The notes under the pieces were generated by a model. The model had not been told where the DNA came from. It saw only the letters and a program-made list of their open reading frames with translations, and ran no database searches. Positions 54,479 through 64,000 of a DNA stretch of 64,000 bases are shown in pieces. A program made the translations under genes and the position numbers. How positions within the stretch are numbered: the stretch's first letter is position 1; every line of letters starts with the position of its first letter. This stretch comes from Juglans regia (Eukaryota; Streptophyta; Magnoliopsida; Fagales; Juglandaceae). The stretch covers positions 32,397,150-32,461,149 of the forward strand of contig NC_049910.1 of assembly GCF_001411555.2 (NCBI RefSeq), read 5' to 3'.

Positions 54479-54863
54479 ACCATAATATTGTCAAACATTA
54501 ATTAAGTTTAGAAATGCGGGCCGCAACCCTTTGTGAGTGGCACACAACAATTTTCCCGTGATCCCTCCTTGGAGGGTTTTGTGTTACTGGATCGGAATCA
54601 TATGTTTTTTCCTTAAAGAAAGGTTTGAAACAGCCCCTATCCTCACCATAAGACAAGTAATCCATGTCATGTACATCTTCAAAAATACCTTCAACCCTCC
54701 CAAGACTCGTACATTCCATTTTCAATAGAGCTGTCACTATTTCCATTTGGCCACCTTCCAAACCACAGACACCTTCAACCTCCAATGGAGGACTCAAAAC
54801 CTCCTCCCGATGACATGAAGGCTAGTCAGGTTGCAGGTGAACAACCCTCTGGTCACGTCCTTG

Positions 54864-55525
54864 TAGGGGTGATACCCGCATATGCGGGGGCGGGGTCTCG
54901 AGAGGCGGGTGTGAGGGGCAGGGGCCAACATCCCATTAGCCTCGCCCCCTGCCCACTTCAGTCCCATTCGACTTAAAAATTATTTTAGAATCCAAAAATA
55001 TTTTTTGAGACCCAAACCCAAATTATTATATAATTTAAATATTAAATTAAAATTAAAATATATAACAATAATTTAAAAACTGATAACATAAAAACTAGTT
55101 ATCAATTTTTAAATTTGTTAGACTTGTTCACAAGTGTGTTAGACTTGTTTACAATATTGCATTGGATTGGTCTCTTATGCCAATGCAACATATGTACATC
55201 TTGTAAGTAAGTTTTACACTCTTGTAAACAAGTTTAACAAATTGTAATATATATTTTTATATATGCAAATTGTAAAATATAAATATATATTTATATATAT
55301 ATTAAATATATAAATGGGGAGGCGAGGCGGGCTGATCCCAAAGGGGTAGGGCTCACTGGGATCAGCCCACCCCCACTAGTATCTTTTATGCTGGGCGAGG
55401 GCCCCCGCCCCCGCATGTTGGGTGCAGGGTAGCCCGTCCGCCCATGCGATCCCCTGCACCGCCCATGCGGGGGCGGGGCGGACAGGGGTGGGGTAGCGGG
55501 GGGCAGGCCCCCGCTGCCACCCTTA
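54864..55525. mobile_element. 662-bp hAT-like non-autonomous element inside the LINE
   Basis: Ends are TAGGGGTGATACCCGC (left) and, in reverse complement, TAAGGGTGGCAGCGGGGG (right), the TAGGGGTG-type termini of plant hAT elements. Flanks are CGTCCTTG (54856-54863) and CCTCCTTG (55526-55533), an 8-bp target duplication with one mismatch. The outer 100-200 bp on each side are extremely G/C-rich (GCGGGGGCGGGG, CCCCCGCCCCCGC), while the 300-bp centre is over 80% A+T. No transposase. Confidence 0.8.
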
Positions 55526-55533
55526 CCTCCTTG

Positions 55534-56809
55534 CTCCCCACCGGGCAGGGATGGTGAGGAAACAATCACAGGCTTTGTTGCATCCAGCACCTCTTCAATA
55601 ATAGGATCCGCTAAAGCATCATTAGAAACTTCCACCACCTCAACCACATCACCATCACCATCACCATTTGTTGTATGCCAAACCCCACTATTTTTGCCTG
55701 CCCATCTCGAACAAGCTCTGTCTACTTTGAGCGATCCCTCCCAGAACATCTTCCAACAATGGTGTATGCTTAATGTTAGAATCATTAGAAACTTCCACCA
55801 CCCCAACCATAGCACCATCACCATTTGTTGTATGCCGAATCCCACTATTTTCGCCCTTCCCATCTTGACCATGCTCTATCTCCCTTGAACCATCCCTCCC
55901 CGACACATATTCTAGCAATGGTGTAACCTTAATGTTAGACTCCCTACTCTCCCCTTTGCCTTTATCTTGGACTGGATCCACAACCCTCTCTTTCAACACA
56001 TTTTTTTGAGCCTGACGTAAGACCTCCTTCCCCATTCCACCATTCTGTTTAACCCTCACTCGGCAAACCACTGCTGTGTGTCCTTGACGGAAGCATTTGG
56101 AGCAATTAAATCTGTGTATTTCATAGCAGGATTCCTGCCAGATCGTCTTGTTATTAGATACCACAATCGGAAATCCCTAGACTGGATCCTCTTGTAAATC
56201 AACCTCCACACATATCCTTGCCCCTGATGCTCTTGTCCTATGTAAAGTGACATTGTTTGTGCCTAAAAATCTCCCAAAACGAGTCGCCAAAATCTGTAAA
56301 CAATTAAGCCTATACATATGCATAGGCAGGTGTGGTAAAAAGATCCATTGTGGCACAAGGGAGGATTCTTTCCGCAAATCGAAATCCTTAGTCCAACGAA
56401 ACAATCTAAACACATGGCCCTGAATCATCCTTCCCTCTCTAACCCATCCGTGCACGAAGTCATTTTCAGATTTCGATTGAAGGAGAACATGAAAGTCGTC
56501 CATGAAACTGATGGTTGGCACCTCCAACAAACCCCACAATTTGATTATGTTCCTTTTGATCGTATCAATGGAAGGTTGTGCCCTCATAAACTTGAGAACA
56601 AGGGCAAAACGAAAATCTTTTGCCACTTTTGACATCTCTACATAAGAGAAAATGAATCCCGGCTCACTATTCACATCCACAAGGTATCTCATTGGTAGCT
56701 TAAAAGAGTAAATCACCCGATGAGATATCGCCTGGAGATAGGACTTGGGGTCAGCACCATCCTCGTGAGACCCTGCCGGTGTGGAAGCCACCAGAGGGGG
56801 AGCCACCAT
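55534..56809 (-). pseudogene. LINE ORF1 (DUF4283 / zinc-knuckle protein)
   Basis: Starts MVAPPLVASTPAGSHEDGAD at 56809. The DUF4283-like RNA-binding part contains FSYVEMSKVAKDFRFALVLK, FMDDFHVLLQSKSENDFVHG and SLVPQWIFLPHLPMHMYRLN. A single in-frame TAG at 56179-56177 (likely from CAG) interrupts an otherwise continuous frame down to about 55688. A CCHC zinc knuckle follows the stop (CSKCFRQGHTAVVC). The tail contains a roughly 130-bp tandem duplication (HTTNGDG...VVEVSND twice) and becomes frameshifted. In LINEs this protein packages the RNA. Confidence 0.85.
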
Positions 56810-56884
56810 GGGCGAACCTTAGACGCAGTATTCAAAAAAACGAACTAAGAAGGGATTCTCGAAAATCGTGGAGCACAAAAAAAT

Positions 56885-56945
56885 GAACCCTATTGTCCAG
56901 CCTCCAGGCATATGTGAGAATGTCCAGCCTCCGGGCATATATATG
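56885..56945 (+). repeat. Short tandem pair GTCCAGCCTCC-GGCATAT
   Basis: GTCCAGCCTCCAGGCATAT and GTCCAGCCTCCGGGCATAT are 27 bp apart, just beyond the 5' end of the LINE. Confidence 0.7.
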
Positions 56946-57143
56946 CCTTTTGTAATGCATACATGCTCATGTGTATATGGTAGTCACGCCTCTAAAATTT
57001 GGGGGAGGAATATCAAAATTTTGAATCGGATCTCTAAATTCATATCGCTTTGAAGGTAAAATAGCTTAAAACATTACTCTACAAACATTTATAAAATTCA
57101 TATTCTTTCAACTTTTTATTCTAGTTTTAGTAATAAGAGTCAA

Positions 57144-57522
57144 GACCTTGTTTGGATGTTAAGATAATATGAGAAATTTATGATATATAGTAGTGAAATA
57201 ATTTGTAAATAGTAGTAAAATAATTTGAGTTAAGATGTTTTATTAAGTTTTGAGAAAACATAGAGAGAAAAAATTGAATAAAAAAACTATAAAGTTAAAA
57301 TATTGTTAGACTATAATTTGTTAATATTATTTTTGTTTTGAGATTAAAAAAGTGGAATTGTTTTTGGTATTTTGTTTGTAAATTTAAAAAAATTGTAATG
57401 ATTAAACAAAAAAGTTTAAAATCTAAAAGTTTTAAATTTAAAAGTATTTGTATTTGAGTAGTATTTGAATGTTGAGATAAAATGAGATAGGTTGAGATAA
57501 TCTTAACATCCAAACGGGACCT
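57144..57522. repeat. Longer relative of the TTTGGATGTTGA MITE family
   Basis: Left GACCTTGTTTGGATGTTAAG, right ATCTTAACATCCAAACGGGA then CC. The 379-bp AT-rich centre has GTGAATAGTAGTAAAATA-like and TTGTTAGACTATAATTTG phrases shared with 39545-39880. It could be the longer parent of the 200-bp elements. Confidence 0.6.
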
Positions 57523-57642
57523 AAAAGTTGAGTCATACTTATAAATTACTGTACAAGATGCACTTTAGAAATTCATATACTTTAGAGTTTCGAGTCTAAT
57601 TCTAAAATGTAGAGCGGGAAGAAAAAAATATATAACAAATTG

Positions 57643-57827
57643 AGTTTTGCTATTCATCACTCCACATACAACACAACACACCACACTTATTTTTATTTTT
57701 ATTTTATTCATTCTAAAGTAATTAAATTTTTTTACTCATCATTCATACACCACATATTTAATGAGGAGCAAAAAATAAAAATTTATAAAAATCATGTGTG
57801 GTATGTGGATGATGAGTATAATTTTTC
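57643..57827. repeat. MITE family B, second copy
   Basis: Left GAGTTTTGCTATTCATCACT with ACACACCACACTTATT, right ATCATGTGTGGTATGTGGAT with GATGAGTATAATTTTT. Same layout and length as 43246-43430. Confidence 0.65.
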
Positions 57828-57949
57828 ATAAAAAATAACTCGACAACATTTAATTATGCCTCCTATATACTCATTTTATGTGTACATTTTTTCACTCAAT
57901 ATTTCACAAAATTTAATAGAAGTAACTGTTGCCATCTATAAATTTGGGA

Positions 57950-59697
57950 CAGTGCTACGTCCATAGCTCCCAACTTCTGCTAGGAGCTACTGTTAGATAT
58001 AATTGGTCTCTTTTTTTTTTTTCTTTTTTATATGTATTTTTTTACACTTTTAAATATTTTTTAAAAAATAAAAAAAAATCACAATATTATTAAAAAATAA
58101 CTTATTAATCACTAAATTAAAAAAAAAATAAAAAATTCCAACAGTAACAGTAAGCTGTAAGAACCAATTATGAAAGTATCATTTTTCTTCATTTTTAGGG
58201 CGGTACTATAGCCACCGCTGATTCTTACTAATTATTTTGGTATGCTTTTTTTTAATTTTTTTTACATGTATTTTTTTAATACTTTTCAATATTTTTTAAA
58301 AAATAATTTCATAATATCATTAAAAAATAATTTTTTAATTACAAAGTAAAATATAAAAATAAAAAATAAAAATGCCAGCGGGGCGGTAGAACTAGTATTA
58401 CCCTTCTTGTTTAAATTATCAGAGCTTTAAATTAGAGTACGGATGGGATGGTCCTTGCCTGGCATGGAATAGGTTGTTACCGTAGGAACAATTATAACCT
58501 CTGGAGATCATGTCTTCTTAAAAGGTGATTGATTGAAGCAATCTGCTGTTGTGATTGGATCTCCTCCCCCTACTCTTTCAAACTGGCTCCTACCTGGATA
58601 TTGCCTCTCCGGTGTCGTCACTCTCCTCATTTCATTCAATCGAGCCGCGTACTTCAATCCTATTACCTTTACTTTTTACTGTTTTTTTTTTCTTTTTAAA
58701 AATAATAATTTATTAATTGAGTTTTAATTAGAGACATATTTTGAGATTTGAAATTGGTTCCGAATTTGTATCTCCAATAATTTTTTTAATAATTAAAAAA
58801 TATTTTTAAATGATATTATAAATTTTTTTTATCTTTTTTAAATATTTATAATAATTAAAAAAATATATTAAATAAAATAAATAAAATATATTTTACTCTT
58901 TCAGTAAATTTTCGAGCTACATCTCTCAAGAGATGCAGCACTAATCTTTCATTTATAGTTCGGTTTTGTAAACTTATACAATAATTTTTAGTTCATAATA
59001 TTTAAGTGTTGTTTTTTAAATTAAATTATGTCACTTAAATATTTTAAGAAAATGTTAGGTAGTCCTATGATTTTATCTCTTCAATTTAATCGTTAATGTA
59101 TTTTAATCGTTTTTAATAATTAAGAAAATAATTATTAGTAAATGTATATTCTTTTAAATATTTAAATATATTTAAAAAAATCAAATATAATAGAGACATA
59201 TATATATTTAATTTTATTATGTTGATTTAAATAAAATAAAATAAATTTTTTAATTTTATATAATTATTTTTAAATCCTTTTCGGATGAGTTTGCAAGTCA
59301 TTAAAGTGAGTTCAGTTGTCACGTGAATTACCTTCCCTCTCTCTTTCTCTCTGGTTCACTCCCTCCGTTTGATCCTGCTGCCAGTGCCAGAACCAAGAGG
59401 ATCCAGATCAGGTATCGTATCTCCAAACTAATAATTGATTGAGTTACTATATTATTAATATTTATTTACTACCTTTTTTTATTTGATTTATTTGTATTTT
59501 TTATTTTACTTCATAATTAAAAAAATAAATATTAAAAAAATTATATATTTTTTTAATTTCTTCTTAATGGTTAAAAATATTAAAAAAATACTAAGTTCCG
59601 CTACCTCTCGCTCGATGTGGAGCATTGAAGGGAAGGGTAGTGCTGCTAGTACAGCTACTATGCCCTCAATTTGTTCACTTGGCGTACCTTATAGTGT

Positions 59698-59728
<31 letters not shown>

Positions 59729-59990
59729 TTTAATATTTTTTAAACATATCTAAACTTTTTTAAAAAATAAAAATTATCAATACATTAATAGTCATAACTT
59801 ACTTCCTTAATCAGTAAATAAATTTAAAAAAAATTAAATATACGAGCGATCAAAATAAAAAATTAAAATTAAATAACATACCAACATTATTGTAAAAGGG
59901 AATAAAAACTCATAAATAGCAATAGATGTTTCTCTTATATGTGAGAACCATTATATATATGCCTAAGCAATGTGTTGGGTTGTGAGCACT
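57950..59990. other. AT-rich intergenic DNA with decayed MITEs
   Basis: Two AT-rich elements at about 57957-58175 (GCTCCCAACTTCTGCTAGGA at the left) and 58197-58395 (GGGCGGTACTATAG left, GGGGCGGTAGAACTAGTA right) have opposed GC-richer ends and poly-T/poly-A cores. 59465-59595 repeats the core of MITE family C. 59330-59415 (CCCTCTCTCTTTCTCTCTGG to CCAGATCAGGTATCG) looks like a short pyrimidine-rich leader with a donor, but no gene follows. (AT)n at 59702-59728. Confidence 0.45.
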
Positions 59991-59994
59991 GTTT

Positions 59995-60385
59995 TTAATT
60001 TTGTACCGTACCGATCGGTATGATCGATATTTGCCATACTGGCCACTGGGCTGGTACAGGTACATATATATTTCGTACCGGTCGTATTGGCCTCAATTTC
60101 GGCTAGTACCGATTGATATTTCGGCCTTCAAACCTTTTTTTTTTTCATTTTTTTAAATTACAAGTTTATTTTTTGACCCTCAATTTAGACTAGACTATTT
60201 ATAATTTATATATATTTATATATAATTTATTCATATATATACTATTATTTTAGAATATAATTTTTATATATAATTTATTAATATATCGACTATCTCAAAA
60301 CAGTACACGAAACGGTATCAGTATCAAAATATTTCGTTCTAGTGCTTTGACTAGTACAATTTTCAATACGGTATTTAAAACATTA
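59995..60385. repeat. Repeat with GTACCG-rich ends
   Basis: The left end CTGTTTTTAATTTTGTACCG then TACCGATCGGTA is mirrored at the right by CAATACGGTATTTAAAACAT. Internal phrases TTCGTACCGGTCGTATTGGC and GGCTAGTACCGATTGATATT are variants of a palindromic TACCG/CGGTA word. No coding sequence. Confidence 0.55.
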
Positions 60386-60663
60386 GTTGTGAGCTTTAGG
60401 TGGGTGATGAATCCTTGTAACTATTTGTTGAGCCATAATTAGAAATCTCGTCTTTTCATCCAAACAATTTGTACCAATCCAAAACCATTTTAGCTCGTTA
60501 TAAGATGGAGAATCAATGCATGAATGGTTGAATCTTAATACTTAATATATTTATTGAAACCAACAAATCTTTTTGAGTTTTTATAGACCTCAACTTTTAT
60601 ATCGTGTAACACATTTATGTAAAATAAAAAAATAAAAAAAGATATAACTATATAGAAAATTAA

Positions 60664-60862
60664 GGCTTGGTTTGTTACGCAAACTAAATCATCTCATCTC
60701 ATATCATTATAACTTTTTAAAATTCTCACACAAAATATAATAAACAATTCAAAATTTTTAAATATCAAAATAAAAATAATATTAAAAAATTATTTTAATA
60801 ATATTTTATTCAATTTTCAAGTTTTATCTCATCTCATTTCATTTGTGTAATCAAAAGAGACC
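60664..60862. repeat. MITE, TTTGGATGTTGA family, TAA target duplication
   Basis: Left GGCTTGGTTTGTTACGCAAA, right GTGTAATCAAAAGAGACC. TAA on both sides (60661-60663 and 60863-60865). 199 bp. Family core ACAAAATATAATAAACAATT present. Confidence 0.8.
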
Positions 60863-60865
60863 TAA

Positions 60866-62880
60866 GTCTCGATAATTTTATACATAAATGTAAAAAATAA
60901 GATTCTAAAAACACAACTTAAAATATTTTTCAAATTTATGATGATAAAGTTTGATAGAATAATATTCATTTATTATTATTTTTGTAATGAATTATTTATA
61001 ATTTATTTTCATAGAAACTATCAAGTCGTCTTTTAGAAGGACATCTTTCATTCTAGTGTGTAAGTTAATTTATTAAGTTTCATATAAGATCTAGATATTT
61101 TTGTATCACATAAAATATATAATAATATAATTGAGATTTTAAATTTTTAAATTTTTTATCTAATCATTATAAATTTTTTAAATTTTAAAATAAAATAAAA
61201 AAAATTCAAAATTTTAAATTCTAAAATAAAAGTAATATTAAAATTTAAAATATTACAATACTATTCACAAATTAGTAATATTAATAATATATTTTATTAT
61301 TTTTCTTACAAAATTATTTTATTTATATTCACATAAAAGTAAACGCTACGACCGATCTTCTGAATAATTTATAGGAAAATGATAGCCCTACAGAATTCCT
61401 GATCTCTGAGACTTGTCATTTCGCACACCCACCAATAAGGGTACAAGGACGGTTGATTTCTGGAGTTACCGAAAGTGCAATTACGTGTCCAAAAGCGCAC
61501 AAAACAACATGTGGACTGAGGCGAACTCCGACTCATACAACAAAAATAAAAAAATCAAAAAGAAAAAGAAGTTGCCATCCATGTTTCCATCTTTTGGATC
61601 ACTGATTCTTTCCAAAAACTTTGAAGATTCTCGGTGCCCACTCCTTATTTTTTTCTTTACTATGAAATCCATGACCGTTATTTTTAATTAATTTCTTAGT
61701 CAAATTATGAAATTACCATATCATTGCTTTCAACGCCCCCCAATAGACGCCACGTGGCCAGACAGTTTCCTAGGTCGGGTCAAGAATTTTTTATTTTATT
61801 TTTTTAATCATCGAAAAAGGATATACATTAGCTATTATTTATTTTTTAACAACTAAAATAATTAACTTGTGCATTTCTATTATTATAACTTATTCATTTG
61901 ATTAAAAAATTCAAAATATGACATATCAATTGATGTGATTAGAAATAACGATATTCAAAATGAAAAGAATAGAGTACTTTAGTGAATAAAATTAGTTAGC
62001 AATAAGCAATAGAAATTAAGCGAAAATTGTTACTTAACCATTTGAAAAAAAGGGTTGACAAGAATTCATCATATTTCGTAGTATTTAGTCAATATTGAAA
62101 TTTTAAATTGAAATTTTGTCATAATTTACAAAATATAATATGAAATTCAAGACTTGGGGTTTAATAATCGAAAAAATCTATTTGTAGGTCATATTTTTTA
62201 ACCACGTAACACACCACATCAACTTTTTTTTAATATTTTCAAACTATTCATTATTTTTTTATAAATTATTTTATTATTATTTATAAATATTTTTAATATC
62301 CATATAAGCTCTGGATTGTTATAAATTTAAAGGTGCTTTAAATTTAGAGATGACATATTTTAGATGAAAGATAAAAATTGAAAAAATATTATTAAAATAA
62401 TATTTTTATTTTAAGATTTGAAAAAATTAAATTATTTATTATATTTTATGTAAAAATTAAAAAAATATATAATTATAAAATAAGATAAAATAAGATACTT
62501 TTTGAAGAACTTATACTGAATTCTATAATAATAACGAATGCATTTTTGAAAAATGAATTAAGTTGACACGTGGATAAAGCAACATTGTATCAATTATAAC
62601 CTACGGATATCAAAGTATAAATTATTACTCAAAGGTTCCAAAATAAAAAAGGAGGATAGGCATGGGTTTGAATCTGACGGTCCATAATGTCCATAATAAG
62701 ATCATCGTTGCAAGAATCGTTACACGTGTTTGCAACGAACCCGGCTTAAAGAACATAATTAAAAATAAAGAATAAGATATATAATATATATCATCGTCAC
62801 GCGCATATAAAGTGCGTTGATATACAACGACCAATCACAACACCAGAACAAGCCCTGCTTTTTCAAACTAACCATGATAC
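60866..62880. other. AT-rich intergenic DNA, no gene
   Basis: Mostly A/T homopolymer-rich. 62300-62520 carries diverged phrases of the common MITE family (TTAAAATAATATTTTTATTT with GAAAAAATTAAATTATTTAT). GC-richer unique patches at 61400-61680 and 61730-61790 (CACGTGGCC at about 61750 contains a G-box-like CACGTGG). No exon recognised. Confidence 0.45.
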
Positions 62881-64000
62881 CTTAACGCGCCCAATCCTCG
62901 CGTGAGGTCTCGCCTCCTCTCCTCTCTTAAACGTGAACAACTCGTAGAAGGACATCTCTCTCGGTCTCTCTTGGATTCATGCGCTCTCAGAGCGAATTCT
63001 TCTGCTTCGGCTTATCGAAACCCTAGATTTGCTTCCATTCTCTTCAGGTACTTCTTCCAGATTCGTTTTCCTTTTTGTTTCGTTGTTTTTTCGCCATTTT
63101 TGGACGACTCCTGCGCCCAGATCCGTTCTTCTTTCCGTTCTCTCTTCTTTTTCCACTTTGCTTTCGCTTATTAAAATTCTATCCCCATTGGCTTGCGAAT
63201 TTCGTATATTTATATCATTCTCTCCGTTTTAATGCCCCGTTTAAATTATTTTGTTTTCATTGAATTTTCTGGTTTATCTTGTCGTTAATTCGCAAAATGC
63301 ATATGTGGAAGACTGTTAAAGACCCTGAGGTGCTCCTCGTTTTTGCTGCTTTCGGTTCCTTTACCATAATCTGTTTCAGATTCTAATATTGATAAAACTT
63401 TTTTTGCTTTTGTTTTCGAAAGTATTTTCTCTCGGAAGTGTTTTAAGGAGCCGGAGTGAGCGCTCTCTTTGAATTCTGCTTAACAACATGGTGGAAAGGT
63501 CTTTAATTTTCAGGCTTCCTCCATTTTGCATGGAAGTATGTGACTTTCTTATGACTCAAAAGTTGTTTTTATTTTCTTGCTTTATGAATCTCGTTTTTCT
63601 TATTTTTCCTTTCTTCTCTTATTCTAGATTGCTTTGTAGTTTATAAGAGTTCACATACTTATTTTGTAGCTGCATTTTAGTTCTCCTTTCATTCGGTTGA
63701 ATACGTGATCTGCATTTTGGCGATGAAAGCCAAATTTTTTTATTTGACCTATTTTGATGAGAAAATGGAGTACAAAGCAGAAATAGATCTTTGATTCCTA
63801 TGGTTTTTTTTTTTCCCCATACAAAATTGAACTCAGCCAAGCTACGCGGTTTAGAACTTAAGGTAGGCTGAGCCAGCTTGTTCTGAATGGATTTTGCGGT
63901 TTTCTATTCTACTAATAATTAAGCTGAAATATCAAACATAGAAAATGAAGTTCTAGATTTTAAATTCATTTTCTTACCTTCTCCCTACGTAGGTCAAGTT
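62880..64000 (+). promoter_or_regulatory. Putative promoter and 5' leader of a gene running off the right edge
   Basis: 62890-63047 is CT-rich, with GAAACCCTAGATTTGC, a classic plant leader motif, and ends TCTCTTCAG then GTACTTCTTCC, a good splice donor. The following sequence is T-rich like a leader intron. A 15-codon upstream reading frame starts at 62978 and ends within the leader. No exon with recognisable protein similarity appears before 64000, so the product is unknown. Confidence 0.5.

Larger units (their letters stand above)
50270..56870 (-). mobile_element. Near-full-length L1-type LINE retrotransposon, inactivated
   Basis: Minus strand, in order: ORF1 (56809 to about 55534, then disrupted), endonuclease (about 54478-54020 and on to 53790), reverse transcriptase (53334-51996), zinc-binding RT C-terminal domain (about 51840-51200) and RNase H (about 50960-50400). 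This is the plant L1-clade order. An A8 run (plus-strand T8 at about 50278-50285) may be the 3' tail. A 10-bp phrase ATATATGCCC occurs near both outer flanks (minus strand, just past the tail and near 56935), a possible but weak target duplication. A 662-bp element (54864-55525) is inserted between ORF1 and ORF2. Multiple stops and frameshifts. Confidence 0.88.

Noticed and set aside
50270..56940. ATATATGCCC as target duplication of the LINE
   Set aside because: The 10-bp match is not directly next to the tail and is AT-rich, so it is mentioned only as weak support.
1..64000. CRISPR arrays, bacterial operons, phage or viral genes
   Set aside because: Tandem repeats here lack a repeat-spacer layout, and all recognisable proteins are plant or plant-transposon families.

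Overview
This is plant nuclear DNA, almost certainly from a woody eudicot. Genes are interrupted by many GT-AG introns, intergenic DNA is AT-rich, and the space between genes is filled with LTR retrotransposons, LINEs, miniature inverted-repeat elements (MITEs), short-LTR (TRIM-like) elements and microsatellites. A very abundant MITE family, with ends reading TTTGGATGTTGA...GAGTTGAG and a 3-bp TAA/TTA target duplication, is the kind of repeat I associate with Fagales (walnut, hickory and oak relatives). That taxonomic guess is inference only.

Three intact protein genes can be rebuilt exon by exon with an open frame from start to stop. (1) 18761-22673 (+) has 12 exons and encodes a 397-residue Serinc/TMS1-family membrane protein. 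(2) 25838-34760 (-) has 13 exons and encodes a 730-residue ARF GTPase-activating protein of the AGD14/AGFG type, with an N-terminal ArfGAP zinc finger and a C-terminal NPF/DPF tail. (3) 45665-47479 (+) has 3 exons and encodes a 160-residue single-HMA-domain metal-binding protein. A fourth gene may begin at the right edge (62880 onward), where a pyrimidine-rich 5' leader with a splice donor is visible but no coding sequence is.

Left end (1-13.5 kb): a nest of dead transposons. A minus-strand Ty3/gypsy element (primer site near 11.1 kb, gag at 9.5-10.9 kb, protease at 9.13-9.24 kb and again at 1-464) is split inside its protease by about 8.7 kb of foreign DNA. That insert carries two long inverted arms (about 566-1470 and 7085-8902), a FAR1/FHY3-type Mutator-like transposase pseudogene, a GRF-zinc-finger pseudogene on the opposite strand and the 3' end of a leucine-rich-repeat receptor kinase gene. 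It therefore looks like an autonomous-type MULE that captured host sequence and then decayed. A copia LTR with a gag start, and TRIM-like elements, follow at 11.8-13.5 kb.

Middle (13.5-45 kb): sparse DNA up to the Serinc gene, then the ArfGAP gene, whose 3.1-kb intron 6 holds a 5'-truncated LINE with a perfect 15-bp target duplication. After that come copia, gypsy and gypsy-type-transposase relics (36.9-42.8 kb), a 26-27-bp minisatellite and a MITE cluster.

Right (45-64 kb): the HMA gene, whose second intron contains a three-copy 111-bp tandem repeat. A near-complete but inactivated LINE follows (about 50.27-56.87 kb, minus strand), itself interrupted by a 662-bp GC-ended hAT-like element with an 8-bp target duplication. 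The last 7 kb is MITE-rich AT-rich DNA ending in the putative new promoter and leader. The three host genes have no evident functional link to each other. I found no rRNA genes, convincing tRNA genes, CRISPR arrays or bacterial-style operons.
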